Below, in pieces: positions 1 to 5,130 of a DNA stretch of 6,944 bases (within the stretch, counting starts at the first letter, position 1; each line of letters opens with the position of its first letter). Location: NCBI GenBank assembly GCA_020433785.1, contig JAGRCC010000668.1, forward strand, positions 1 through 6,944, in the 5' to 3' direction. The notes under the pieces are model-generated. The model worked only from the letters and a program-made list of their open reading frames with translations. It did not search any database and was not told the DNA's origin. Origin of the DNA: Anaerolineae bacterium. Lineage in GTDB: Bacteria > Chloroflexota > Anaerolineae > 4572-78 > J111. The translations under genes were made by a program, and so were the position numbers.

Positions 1-143
1 GCGGGGAGTCGTTATTTTGTCTCAGGAAATGAGATCCGGCCAGCGGGGAATCGTTATTTTGTCTCAGCAGAGCAGTTCCGGGCTGTGGGGAACAGATATT
101 TGTCGCGGCAACATGCTTCCCGCCAGCCGGAACGCCTATTTAA
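1..143 (+). repeat. 42-bp tandem repeat, about 3.5 copies
   Basis: Copies start at 1, 43, 85 and about 126. Copies 1 and 2 share 25 bp with one difference (AGTCG versus AATCG), followed by 17 less conserved bases. Copy 3 is more diverged and one base short, and copy 4 is a degenerate start. The period divides by three, the copies align as codons, and they sit in an open frame, so this is a protein-repeat array and not an intergenic satellite. Confidence 0.75.
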
Positions 144-174
144 TTGGAGCAGAGGACCGGAGTTGAGGCTTTAG
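1..174 (+). CDS. 3' end of a protein with 14-residue tandem repeats (5' truncated by window, probable frameshift)
   Basis: Frame +1 is open from the first base to a TAG at 172-174, giving 57 residues with no start inside the window. Two repeats read AGSRYFVSGNEIRP and AGNRYFVSAEQFRA, and a third starts VGNRY. The repeat period is exactly 42 bp, so the codon phase is kept. In copy 3 the run TATTTTG has become TATTTG (97-102), and the frame as read then loses the motif. Restoring one T gives GNRYFVAATCFPPAG, which matches the repeat, and a TAA at 141-143. The gene is therefore either frameshifted in its last repeat, carries a sequencing error, or has acquired a new C-terminus. I do not recognise the family. 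The gene continues to the left of the window. Confidence 0.5.
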   Translation, partial: AGSRYFVSGNEIRPAGNRYFVSAEQFRAVGNRYLSRQHASRQPERLFNWSRGPELRL

Positions 175-202
175 CCGGCTCATTTCCCGCTAAAGCCTCA
201 GC
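162..202. terminator. Strong hairpin at the end of the repeat gene (possible terminator, no T-run)
   Basis: A 14-bp stem pairs 162-175 with 189-202 around a 13-base loop. The core GAGGCTTTAGC pairs with GCTAAAGCCTC, and the only wobble is one G-T pair in the outer part. It overlaps the TAG stop as read but lies about 20 bp downstream of the TAA in the frame-restored reading, where a terminator would be expected. Neither strand has a clear T-run after the stem, so a Rho-independent terminator is not certain. It could serve transcripts from both directions. Confidence 0.45.
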
Positions 203-223
203 TTCGGTCTACCTTTACCATCA

Positions 224-271
224 TCAATAGCCGCCGCCGCCATAATCGCCGGATCGATCAATCGTTTCCAT
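224..271 (-). CDS. Possible 15-residue glycine-rich micro-ORF
   Basis: On the minus strand, ATG at 271-269 opens a frame that ends at TGA (226-224) and encodes METIDRSGDYGGGGY. AAGGAGAG (288-281) lies nine bases upstream of the ATG, a near-ideal Shine-Dalgarno, and there is an in-frame TAA just before the start. A sigma-70-like promoter lies upstream at 375-348, and the hairpin 162-202 follows downstream. These signals together suggest a short translated transcript, for example a leader or a very small protein, but an ORF this short can arise by chance. No family is recognised. Confidence 0.22.
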   Translation of the reverse strand: METIDRSGDYGGGGY

Positions 272-347
272 ACCGGGTTACTCTCCTTGAGCTAGGGCTT
301 TAAAACACAAAACACCCTCCTCACAGTCGCCCGGGTAGAGGGCTGCG

Positions 348-375
348 ATTGTAAAGGTAGGGTGCGCAAATTCAA
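348..375 (-). promoter_or_regulatory. Sigma-70-like promoter candidate (TTGAAT-N16-TACAAT)
   Basis: On the minus strand TTGAAT (375-370) and TACAAT (353-348) are 16 bases apart. Transcription would begin near 341 and run through the 15-codon ORF to the hairpin at 202-162, a transcript of roughly 180 bases. The call rests on consensus matching only. Confidence 0.3.
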
Positions 376-484
376 AGCCATTTTCAATCATTCCGTGTTG
401 TTAAAGAACAGCGCCGTCACAGCTACGGCGCCCGTGGTGATACATCTTGACCCTATCAGATTATCGCAAATGGCTGGCGGCGTA

Positions 485-532
485 AACGATAAAACTGGTA
501 CTTCTGTACTTCACGGTACACAAGTACCAGTT
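485..532 (-). terminator. Rho-independent terminator of the oxidoreductase-sigma operon
   Basis: A 17-bp stem with a single mismatch pairs 493-509 with 516-532 around a 6-base loop. The sequence AACTGGTACTT begins the stem on both strands. On the minus strand the stem begins four bases after the TGA stop of the sigma-factor gene and is followed by TTATCGTTT, a T-rich tail. Position, stem strength and tail all fit an intrinsic terminator for minus-strand transcription. Confidence 0.8.
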
Positions 533-536
533 GAAA

Positions 537-1400
537 TCAAACCGGTATCCTTTGCAACTTATCCGGATTTCTGACGGCGTAGATGGTCTGAATTCGCCCA
601 TCGACAATATCAAAAATCAGCACATTCTCCGGTTGGCCGTTAAAATAGCTGATCAGGCCGGGCTGACCGTTGATCCAAGCCGCTTTGGTGACGATACCGG
701 GCGGGATTTTGGCTGTAATCGTTATAAAGAATTGGGCCACACGATCCGCGCCGACAATCGGCCGGCGAGCCGCCGTGGCCTTGCCGCCGCCGTCAGACCA
801 GACGGTAATGTCATCGGCCAAGAGATGCAGCAAGCCGGGCATATCTCCGCGCGCACAGGTTTCCATGAACTGCACCGTTAGCCGCTCTTGCTGCTCCGGC
901 AGGGGATCAAAGCGGGGCCGTTGGGTGGTGATATGCTGGCGCGCCCGGCGAAACAGTTGGCGGCAGTTAGCCTCGCTCTTGTCTACCATTGCGGCAATCT
1001 CCGGATAGTCGTAGTCGAACACCTCGCGCAGCAGAAAGACGGCCCGCTCAATGGGCGTCAGGCGCTCCAGCAGGACCAAAAAGGCCATCGACAGCGACTC
1101 GGCCAGGGCCACCGACCGGTCGGTTCCGGGCGGCTGGTCGGCCACCAGCGGTTCGGGCAGCCACGGCCCCACATAGGTTTCGCGCTGGACCCGGGCCGAG
1201 CGCAGGTGGTCGATGCACAAGCGGGTGATAATGCTGGTCAGATAAGCCTTGACCGACTGCACCTCGGCCGTCGAAACGGTCTGCCAGCGCAGAAAGCTCT
1301 CCTGCACCATGTCCTCGGCCTCCATCTGGCTGCCTAACATCCGGTAAGCAATCGAGAACAGCAGCGGTCGATATTGGTTGAATTGGTTAACGTCATTCAT
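537..1400 (-). CDS. ECF41-family RNA polymerase sigma factor with fused SnoaL-like C-terminal domain (SigJ-like)
   Basis: This 287-residue protein directs RNA polymerase to a small set of promoters. Sigma region 2 covers about residues 9-75 (RPLLFSIAYRMLGSQMEAED, then a DHLRSAR-type helix). Region 4 covers about 105-160, with a helix-turn-helix around YPEIAAMVDKSEANCRQLFRRAR. The remaining ~120 residues form a SnoaL/NTF2-like extension. Three ECF41 hallmarks are present: WLPEP in the linker (80-84), DGGGK (203-207) and NPDKL near the C-terminus (278-282). In characterised ECF41 proteins the extension replaces a separate anti-sigma factor, and none is seen here. The gene is the second of an apparent operon after an FAD oxidoreductase and ends at a strong terminator. 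The ATG at 1400 has no strong Shine-Dalgarno, and an in-frame TAA lies just upstream. The inducing signal is unknown. Confidence 0.95.
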   Translation of the reverse strand: MNDVNQFNQYRPLLFSIAYRMLGSQMEAEDMVQESFLRWQTVSTAEVQSVKAYLTSIITRLCIDHLRSARVQRETYVGPWLPEPLVADQPPGTDRSVALAESLSMAFLVLLERLTPIERAVFLLREVFDYDYPEIAAMVDKSEANCRQLFRRARQHITTQRPRFDPLPEQQERLTVQFMETCARGDMPGLLHLLADDITVWSDGGGKATAARRPIVGADRVAQFFITITAKIPPGIVTKAAWINGQPGLISYFNGQPENVLIFDIVDGRIQTIYAVRNPDKLQRIPV

Positions 1401-1435
1401 CGATTAGTTATGCTTCATAAGATACTACGCCATCA

Positions 1436-1531
1436 TGTCATTTCGAGCGACGAAGGAGCGAGAAATCCCCCAGAAGGGTGGTTGCCACCGGATGCTGTAG
1501 GGATTTCTTCGCCTTCGGCTCCGAAATGACA
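1436..1531. repeat. Palindromic dispersed-type repeat element between the two operon genes
   Basis: The left arm 1436-1469 (starting TGTCATTTCGAGCGACGAAG) is nearly the reverse complement of the right arm 1500-1531 (ending CTCCGAAATGACA). Between them a small hairpin GGTGG-TTG-CCACC lies at 1477-1489. The whole element folds into a long imperfect stem capped by a second stem. Its ends begin GTCATTTCG, as in a common class of non-coding dispersed repeats in environmental bacterial genomes. Copy number cannot be seen here. It fills most of the 142-bp gap between the oxidoreductase stop and the sigma-factor start, so operon mRNA would carry this structure. Confidence 0.8.
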
Positions 1532-1542
1532 GGCCTGAGCCG

Positions 1543-2898
1543 TTACGCCATTTCAAACTTATTGCTTTTGACCGCGATGCCCGGCAGCTCCAGGCTATGC
1601 GGCTGCTGGTGCGCCAGATACGCCTGCACCAAGTTCGCGGCCTGTTTGGCGCTGGCGAAACTGGCGTCGGATAGCATCCCGACCGGGCCGACCCAGTCGC
1701 CGGCTACATACAGACCAGCCATGCCGGGAACCTCCGGGCCAGGCCGGCCCGGCAACCCGCCTTGTTCCGCCGGAATCAGCCCATTGATGACGGTCATATC
1801 CGGCAAAAATCGCTGCTCGACAACCTGGTCGCGCCAGCCGGGTTGGGTCAGATCGAGCAGGCCGGCCAACTCCTGTTCGGCCAGTTCGGGGTCCGGATCG
1901 GCCGAGTTGAGGTATTTGGCGGTGTGGATTAAAGCGCCGCCCTCCGGCGCCAGGTGTGCGGCGGCCGAATGTACCGACAAGTATAGCGGCTGGTCTATGC
2001 CCAGGGCAAATGTCGTTTCCGGTCGGGGCAGCCGTTTGAGGGCGACATCCAAAATGGCCGCTTTGACCGGCATCGCCGCTTTAGCCCAGGGGGCGATCAG
2101 GCTGGGCCGGCCGACCAACGCTTGGGCCACCGCCGGACTCGCGGCCACAATGACCGCGCCGGCCGCTCGTGTTGAGCCGTCAGCCAATCGCACACCGCTC
2201 ACGCGCTGCTGGCTATCCCACTCAATCGCCGTGACGCGCGCCCCGCTGGCGATGACCGCGCCGGCTGCTTCAGCCTGACGGCGCAGCCCTTCGACCAGCA
2301 CCTGCCAGCCGTTGTCAACGTAAAGCACGTTCCCCGCCGCGGCCCGCTGCAATTGGGCCATCGCCGCTCCGGCGCTCTGGCCCTCGATATCGTCGGTGTA
2401 GGTGGCCAGCCGGATAATCGCTTGCAGATACATACGCGTATCGGCGTGGTAGCCTTGCTCCTCGAACCAGTCCTGAACCGTTAACGAGGTCAAGGGCGCC
2501 GGATCGATTTTGGGCAGCGCGGCCAAAAGGCGCATCGTCTGCCACTTAGCCGGCCAACTTAACACCTTGGTGGTTAAAAGCGAGACGGGCTGGAACGGTA
2601 AGGGGTGCGGCTGATGGTTTTTGATCACAACGCCGTTTAGCTTGGGAAAGTGGCCGTTATATTCCAGCCCCAGTTCCTGCAATATTTTCACGCCGTCGCC
2701 AAATCGATACAGCGCGTGCGGCCCCAAATTAAAGTAAAAACCGTTTTTTTCCTGGGTTTGCGCTCGCCCGCCGATCTCCCGGGCCTTTTCGTACAGCATC
2801 ACCCGCCGGCCGCTTCGCGCCAAAAACGTCGCCGCCGTCAATCCGGCTAAACCCCCACCGACGATAATCACCTCATTTTGATCTTGATGGTATGTCAT
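1543..2898 (-). CDS. FAD-dependent oxidoreductase, phytoene dehydrogenase/amine oxidase-like
   Basis: This 451-residue flavoprotein has an N-terminal dinucleotide-binding fold, VIIVGGGLAGL (G14, G16, G19) ending in Glu37. It is followed by an IGGRAQT motif typical of the phytoene dehydrogenase/amine oxidase superfamily. The C-terminal FAD motif GLYVAGDWVGPVGMLSDASF starts at residue 395. The substrate cannot be told from sequence, and carotenoid-like or amine substrates are only superfamily possibilities. The start chosen is ATG 2898, because GGAGG (2911-2907) lies eight bases upstream. A TTG five codons earlier overlaps that ribosome site and is unlikely to be used. It is the first gene of the operon with the ECF41 sigma factor. 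ECF41 genes commonly neighbour an oxidoreductase, epimerase or carboxymuconolactone decarboxylase that is their target, and a matching promoter lies upstream. Confidence 0.92.
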   Translation of the reverse strand: MTYHQDQNEVIIVGGGLAGLTAATFLARSGRRVMLYEKAREIGGRAQTQEKNGFYFNLGPHALYRFGDGVKILQELGLEYNGHFPKLNGVVIKNHQPHPLPFQPVSLLTTKVLSWPAKWQTMRLLAALPKIDPAPLTSLTVQDWFEEQGYHADTRMYLQAIIRLATYTDDIEGQSAGAAMAQLQRAAAGNVLYVDNGWQVLVEGLRRQAEAAGAVIASGARVTAIEWDSQQRVSGVRLADGSTRAAGAVIVAASPAVAQALVGRPSLIAPWAKAAMPVKAAILDVALKRLPRPETTFALGIDQPLYLSVHSAAAHLAPEGGALIHTAKYLNSADPDPELAEQELAGLLDLTQPGWRDQVVEQRFLPDMTVINGLIPAEQGGLPGRPGPEVPGMAGLYVAGDWVGPVGMLSDASFASAKQAANLVQAYLAHQQPHSLELPGIAVKSNKFEMA

Positions 2899-2950
2899 TT
2901 TGAAGTCCTCCAATTTACTAATCTACAAACTCTATCGACTCTACAAATAA

Positions 2951-2977
2951 GACGAAAAGCTGGGTCGCGTTGTGACA
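2951..2977 (-). promoter_or_regulatory. ECF41-type promoter (TGTCACA-N16-CGTC)
   Basis: On the minus strand TGTCACA (2977-2971) is followed after exactly 16 bases by CGTC (2954-2951). These are the -35 and -10 elements reported for ECF41 sigma factors. Transcription would start about 45 bases before the oxidoreductase ATG, leaving room for its GGAGG ribosome site. The ECF41 gene is the second gene of this operon, so positive autoregulation is the simple reading. Seen: the boxes and spacing. Inferred: that this sigma factor uses them. Confidence 0.8.
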
Positions 2978-3067
2978 AGGTTTTTGGAAAAAGAGTGAAA
3001 TTGGAGGTAGACTTAAACGGCGAGGTAAAAGAATTAGAAATTAGAAATGAGAGTTCAGAGGCGACCC

Positions 3068-3706
3068 ATGTTGGAGAACACCATCTCAACGGAGGCGGCG
3101 GATCAATTTTACGACCGCTTGGGCATCGGCCATGATCGGGCCGAAATTTATGAGGGGCTGGCTAAACAGCAGGGATTGGCTGCTCTCGATCTGAGGCCGG
3201 GGCAGCGCGTTTTGAATGTAGGCGTCGGGACAGGGAAAGAGCATCGCCAACTTCAGGCGGCGGTTGGTTCGGCCGGGGTAGCCTTTGGCCTTGACCGGTC
3301 GGCGGTGATGCTCAAGCTGGCTTACAGCCGAACCGGCGCGCCGTTGAGCCAGGCCGATGCTCGCCGGCTGCCGTATGCTTCGGCCAGCGTTGATCGCCTT
3401 TTCTCCAGCTATATGCTGGATTTGCTGGCGGCACCAGACCTGCCCGGCGTCCTGGCCGAATTCCGGCGTGTGCTCAAGCCGGGCGGGCGCATGGTGCTGG
3501 TCTCGCTCACTGAGGGCGTCGATTGGCGCAGCCGGGTTTTGGTGGGCGCTTGGAAAACGGCGTTTCGCCTCAATCCGATTTGGTGCGGCGGGTGTCGTCC
3601 GGTGCAGTTAGCCGCACTCGTTCAGCACACGGGCTTTGCGTCGGTACAACGCCAAGTGGTGGTGCAACTGGGCTTTCCCAGCGAGGTCGTGGTCGCCGAT
3701 CGGTGA
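3068..3706 (+). CDS. Class I SAM-dependent methyltransferase (UbiE/Methyltransf_11-like)
   Basis: This 212-residue protein transfers a methyl group from S-adenosylmethionine to an unidentified substrate. Motif I is VLNVGVGTGK (48-57) and the acidic residue after strand 2 is Asp76 in GLDRS. Motif II lies around QADARRLPYASASVDRLFSS (95-114), and EFRRVLKPGGRMVLVSL near 131-149 is the usual post-motif-III segment. The start at 3068 is preferred because AGAGG (3057-3061) lies six bases upstream. An ATG at 3047 would add seven residues but has a poorer ribosome site. The gene is divergent from the FAD oxidoreductase, sharing a 169-bp intergenic region, and ends 15 bp from the convergent pentapeptide gene. 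No ECF41 motif was found in its own direction. Confidence 0.85.
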   Translation: MLENTISTEAADQFYDRLGIGHDRAEIYEGLAKQQGLAALDLRPGQRVLNVGVGTGKEHRQLQAAVGSAGVAFGLDRSAVMLKLAYSRTGAPLSQADARRLPYASASVDRLFSSYMLDLLAAPDLPGVLAEFRRVLKPGGRMVLVSLTEGVDWRSRVLVGAWKTAFRLNPIWCGGCRPVQLAALVQHTGFASVQRQVVVQLGFPSEVVVADR

Positions 3707-3721
3707 GCTGTGGTGGCCCGA

Positions 3722-4399
3722 TCACTCGGTCTGGATATCGATCTGCGTGGTGCCTTTTTCTTCGATGAACGCCTCGACGAAACGGTCGATAAAGCGAAGC
3801 CAGCGTTTTTGCTCAATCGCCCCGGTGCCGGCCGGATTAAAGCCGCGGCGCCATTCCGTGCGATGGTCGTATTTGGCTCTGTCTAAATTGGCTTTCTCCA
3901 GATGGGCAAAGCCCAATTTAGCGCCGCATAAGTTCGCGCCACTCAGATTGGCGTTATGTAGTGACGCTTCGGTTAGATTGGCCTCGCTTAAATTGGCCTC
4001 GCTGAGATCGGCGTTGGTTAAATTGGCCTCGCTCAAGTTCGCGCCGCTCAGGTTGACCCCACTTAAATCGACCCCACTCAAATCGGCGGCACTGAGGTTG
4101 GCGCCGGCTAAACTGGCCCCGGTTAGGTTGGCCTCGCGGAGATTGGCGAAAACCATGTTCACTCGGGCCAAGTTGCCGCCCCGCAGGGTGGCTTTTGATA
4201 AATTGGCAAAGACCATATCGGCTTCATACAGGTCCACATCGTCGAGATTGGCCCGGTACAAATCGGTCTCGTTGAGGTTAGCGCCTTGCAATCTAACCCC
4301 ACTTAAATCGACCATACTGAGACTGGCCCGGCGCAAATCCACTCGTTTGGCTTGCTCCTGTGCTTCTTTGATAATTCGATCTACATCATTGCGATCCAT
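3722..4399 (-). CDS. Pentapeptide-repeat protein (31 uninterrupted repeats)
   Basis: The 225-residue protein has a charged N-terminal helix-like segment (1-20). It then has 31 consecutive pentapeptides from D21 to A175 of the form (N/D/S)LxxA, such as ANLSEANLTNADLSEANLSE. A 50-residue tail follows, with TEWRRGFNPAGTG and a final helix (LRFIDRFVEAFIEE). Such repeats fold into a right-handed quadrilateral beta-helix, here nearly eight coils. Known roles range from DNA mimicry (Qnr/MfpA) to unknown, and nothing here identifies a target. No signal peptide is seen, so it is probably cytosolic. An in-frame TAG at 4405-4403 fixes ATG 4399 as the earliest start. The best Shine-Dalgarno, GGGAGG (4423-4418), lies an unusually long 18 bases away. 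Confidence 0.95.
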   Translation of the reverse strand: MDRNDVDRIIKEAQEQAKRVDLRRASLSMVDLSGVRLQGANLNETDLYRANLDDVDLYEADMVFANLSKATLRGGNLARVNMVFANLREANLTGASLAGANLSAADLSGVDLSGVNLSGANLSEANLTNADLSEANLSEANLTEASLHNANLSGANLCGAKLGFAHLEKANLDRAKYDHRTEWRRGFNPAGTGAIEQKRWLRFIDRFVEAFIEEKGTTQIDIQTE

Positions 4400-4453
4400 A
4401 GCCTAATCAATACTATTCCTCCCAGAATTTTTTTATTCGCTCCCTATCTTGGT

Positions 4454-4481
4454 ATTGTAGCCTATTTATTGGTTTGCGCAA
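4454..4481 (-). promoter_or_regulatory. Sigma-70-like promoter for the pentapeptide gene (TTGCGC-N16-TACAAT)
   Basis: On the minus strand TTGCGC (4481-4476) and TACAAT (4459-4454) are 16 bases apart. The predicted start near 4447 leaves about 48 bases of leader before the ATG at 4399, including GGGAGG. The pentapeptide gene is therefore probably transcribed on its own, whether or not it is also read from the small gene upstream. Confidence 0.5.
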
Positions 4482-4515
4482 TGGCTAATTTGGCCAGATT
4501 TGCAAATATTAAGTT

Positions 4516-4534
4516 TTCTAACTGCAAGTTAGAA
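4516..4534. other. Perfect short palindrome (8-bp arms, 3-base loop)
   Basis: TTCTAACT at 4516-4523 and AGTTAGAA at 4527-4534 form a perfect hairpin with loop GCA. It lies 44 bp beyond the stop of the 41-residue minus-strand gene and just upstream of the pentapeptide promoter. On the minus strand it is followed by AACTTAATATTT, which is not a clean T-run. It may be a weak terminator for the small gene or a protein-binding operator. Confidence 0.35.
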
Positions 4535-4577
4535 GGCGACTGGCGCTGATTGAGCCAAAGCGCTGGTGGTCAGGGCT

Positions 4578-4703
4578 TTAGTTTTGCTCCTGGCGTTCGC
4601 TGTCCTCATCGCTATCCGGGCCTCGGGTAGTCAGATAAATAAAGAGTATCGCGGCCGGAATGATGATCAGCACGAAAACGCCCAATCCTTCCATATTTTC
4701 CAT
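4578..4703 (-). CDS. Small single-pass membrane protein, 41 residues
   Basis: ATG at 4703-4701 opens a 41-codon frame ending at TAA (4580-4578). The short N-terminus MENMEG is followed by a strongly hydrophobic segment LGVFVLIIIPAAILFIYL (about residues 7-24). A polar acidic tail (TTRGPDSDEDSERQEQN) completes the protein. This is the layout of a one-helix membrane microprotein, of the type often found as small subunits of larger membrane complexes. CAGGT lies nine bases before the ATG as a modest ribosome site. A second ATG at codon 4 would give nearly the same protein. I do not recognise the family. The gene is divergent from the 64-residue gene and upstream of the pentapeptide gene on the same strand. 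Confidence 0.6.
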   Translation of the reverse strand: MENMEGLGVFVLIIIPAAILFIYLTTRGPDSDEDSERQEQN

Positions 4704-4742
4704 GATAAATACCTGCTATTTTTGGCTGCAAATTCTCAAAAT

Positions 4743-4774
4743 TTGTGAAGGATACCGTCCCAACCGCATATAAT
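4743..4774 (+). promoter_or_regulatory. Weak promoter candidate for the 64-residue gene
   Basis: A consensus TATAAT lies at 4769-4774, and TTGTGA lies at 4743-4748. The 20-base spacing is longer than usual, so only the -10 box is persuasive. Transcription from about 4781 would leave an 80-base leader before the ATG at 4863. The same AT-rich stretch could also promote the divergent membrane microprotein. Confidence 0.25.
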
Positions 4775-4862
4775 AGCTTAGAACCCGGCCAAACTTGTAA
4801 TAAAATTCTCAAGCCATACTCGCTCAACATGACTAAATTTCCGAGAAGAGGACTTTAGACCT

Positions 4863-5057
4863 ATGAAAAAATTGATGAGCCTTTTCGGCTGGTCAAATAA
4901 AGCCGACCAATCTCCTCATCAAGAGGAACCTTTATTTCCCTTACTCCCATCCACGGACGGCCTTATCCGAAAAACTGAGGAAGCAACCCGTCCGAATTAT
5001 CGCATCACTAAACGTAACACCACTGAAATTCATCGCGTTATCGATTTATCGGGCTAG
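4863..5057 (+). CDS. Hypothetical protein, 64 residues
   Basis: The protein is short and hydrophilic. It begins MKKLMSLFGWSNKADQSP, has a proline- and glutamate-rich middle (HQEEPLFPLLPSTDG), and a basic C-terminal part ending IHRVIDLSG. There is no clear membrane segment or known motif. AGAGG (4847-4851) lies 11 bases before the ATG, an acceptable ribosome site. A 7-bp hairpin CGGGCTA/TAGCCCG (5050-5071) overlaps the TAG stop. It is a stand-alone gene between the divergent membrane microprotein and the convergent OsmC gene. Function is unknown, and the start, ribosome site and isolated open frame are the only support. Confidence 0.5.
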   Translation: MKKLMSLFGWSNKADQSPHQEEPLFPLLPSTDGLIRKTEEATRPNYRITKRNTTEIHRVIDLSG

Positions 5058-5130
5058 CCAGCTATAGCCCGTCCAATTCAAAATGAGTTCGACCGGCGAT
5101 GGCTACACTTCAGCCATTTGCCTGGTCGTT

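Larger units (their letters stand above)
175..488. other. Intergenic region without a convincing long gene
   Basis: This stretch separates the repeat gene from the terminator of the sigma-factor operon. It holds the hairpin at 162-202, the 15-codon minus-strand ORF, its promoter candidate, and a second hairpin at 411-431 (GCGCCGT pairing with ACGGCGC over a 7-base loop). On the minus strand that second stem is followed by TGTTCTTT, so it could be a weak back-up terminator. No longer reading frame has a Shine-Dalgarno and a plausible product. Confidence 0.5.

Noticed and set aside
1..67. Two near-identical 25-bp repeats with a 17-bp spacer, resembling a CRISPR array
   Set aside because: The spacers are too short, the repeats are not palindromic, the third copy is degenerate, and the period is a multiple of three inside an open frame, so a protein repeat explains it better.
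328..380. tRNA-like string (GGGTAGAG, TTGTAAA, AAATTCAAA)
   Set aside because: It resembles pieces of a threonine tRNA, but the anticodon and acceptor stems do not pair and there is no CCA or matching 5' end.
362..574. Plus-strand 70-residue frame starting with GTG
   Set aside because: It has no ribosome site, and it overlaps both the terminator hairpin and the end of the sigma-factor gene.
888..1337. Plus-strand 149-residue frame
   Set aside because: It is antisense to the sigma-factor gene, has a biased Gln/Gly/Arg-rich composition with no domain, and is explained by the codon structure of the real gene.
1478..2278. Plus-strand 266-residue frame
   Set aside because: It is antisense to the FAD oxidoreductase and runs into the repeat element. 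It has no ribosome site or recognisable domain.
3698..3723. GATCGG/CCGATC inverted repeat between the convergent methyltransferase and pentapeptide genes as a bidirectional terminator
   Set aside because: The stem is only six pairs with a 14-base loop and no T-run, which is too weak to call.
3636..4406. Plus-strand 256-residue frame rich in Leu-Ala-Ser-Lys repeats
   Set aside because: It is the mirror image of the 15-bp-periodic pentapeptide gene, and the repeats on this strand have no known fold.
4612..4830. Minus-strand 72-residue frame
   Set aside because: It overlaps the 41-residue membrane protein in another frame and lacks a ribosome site. The shorter frame has the better composition and start.
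5099..5117. ATGGCT/AGCCAT hairpin between the 64-residue gene and the OsmC gene
   Set aside because: A six-pair stem without a T-run on either strand is not enough for a terminator call.
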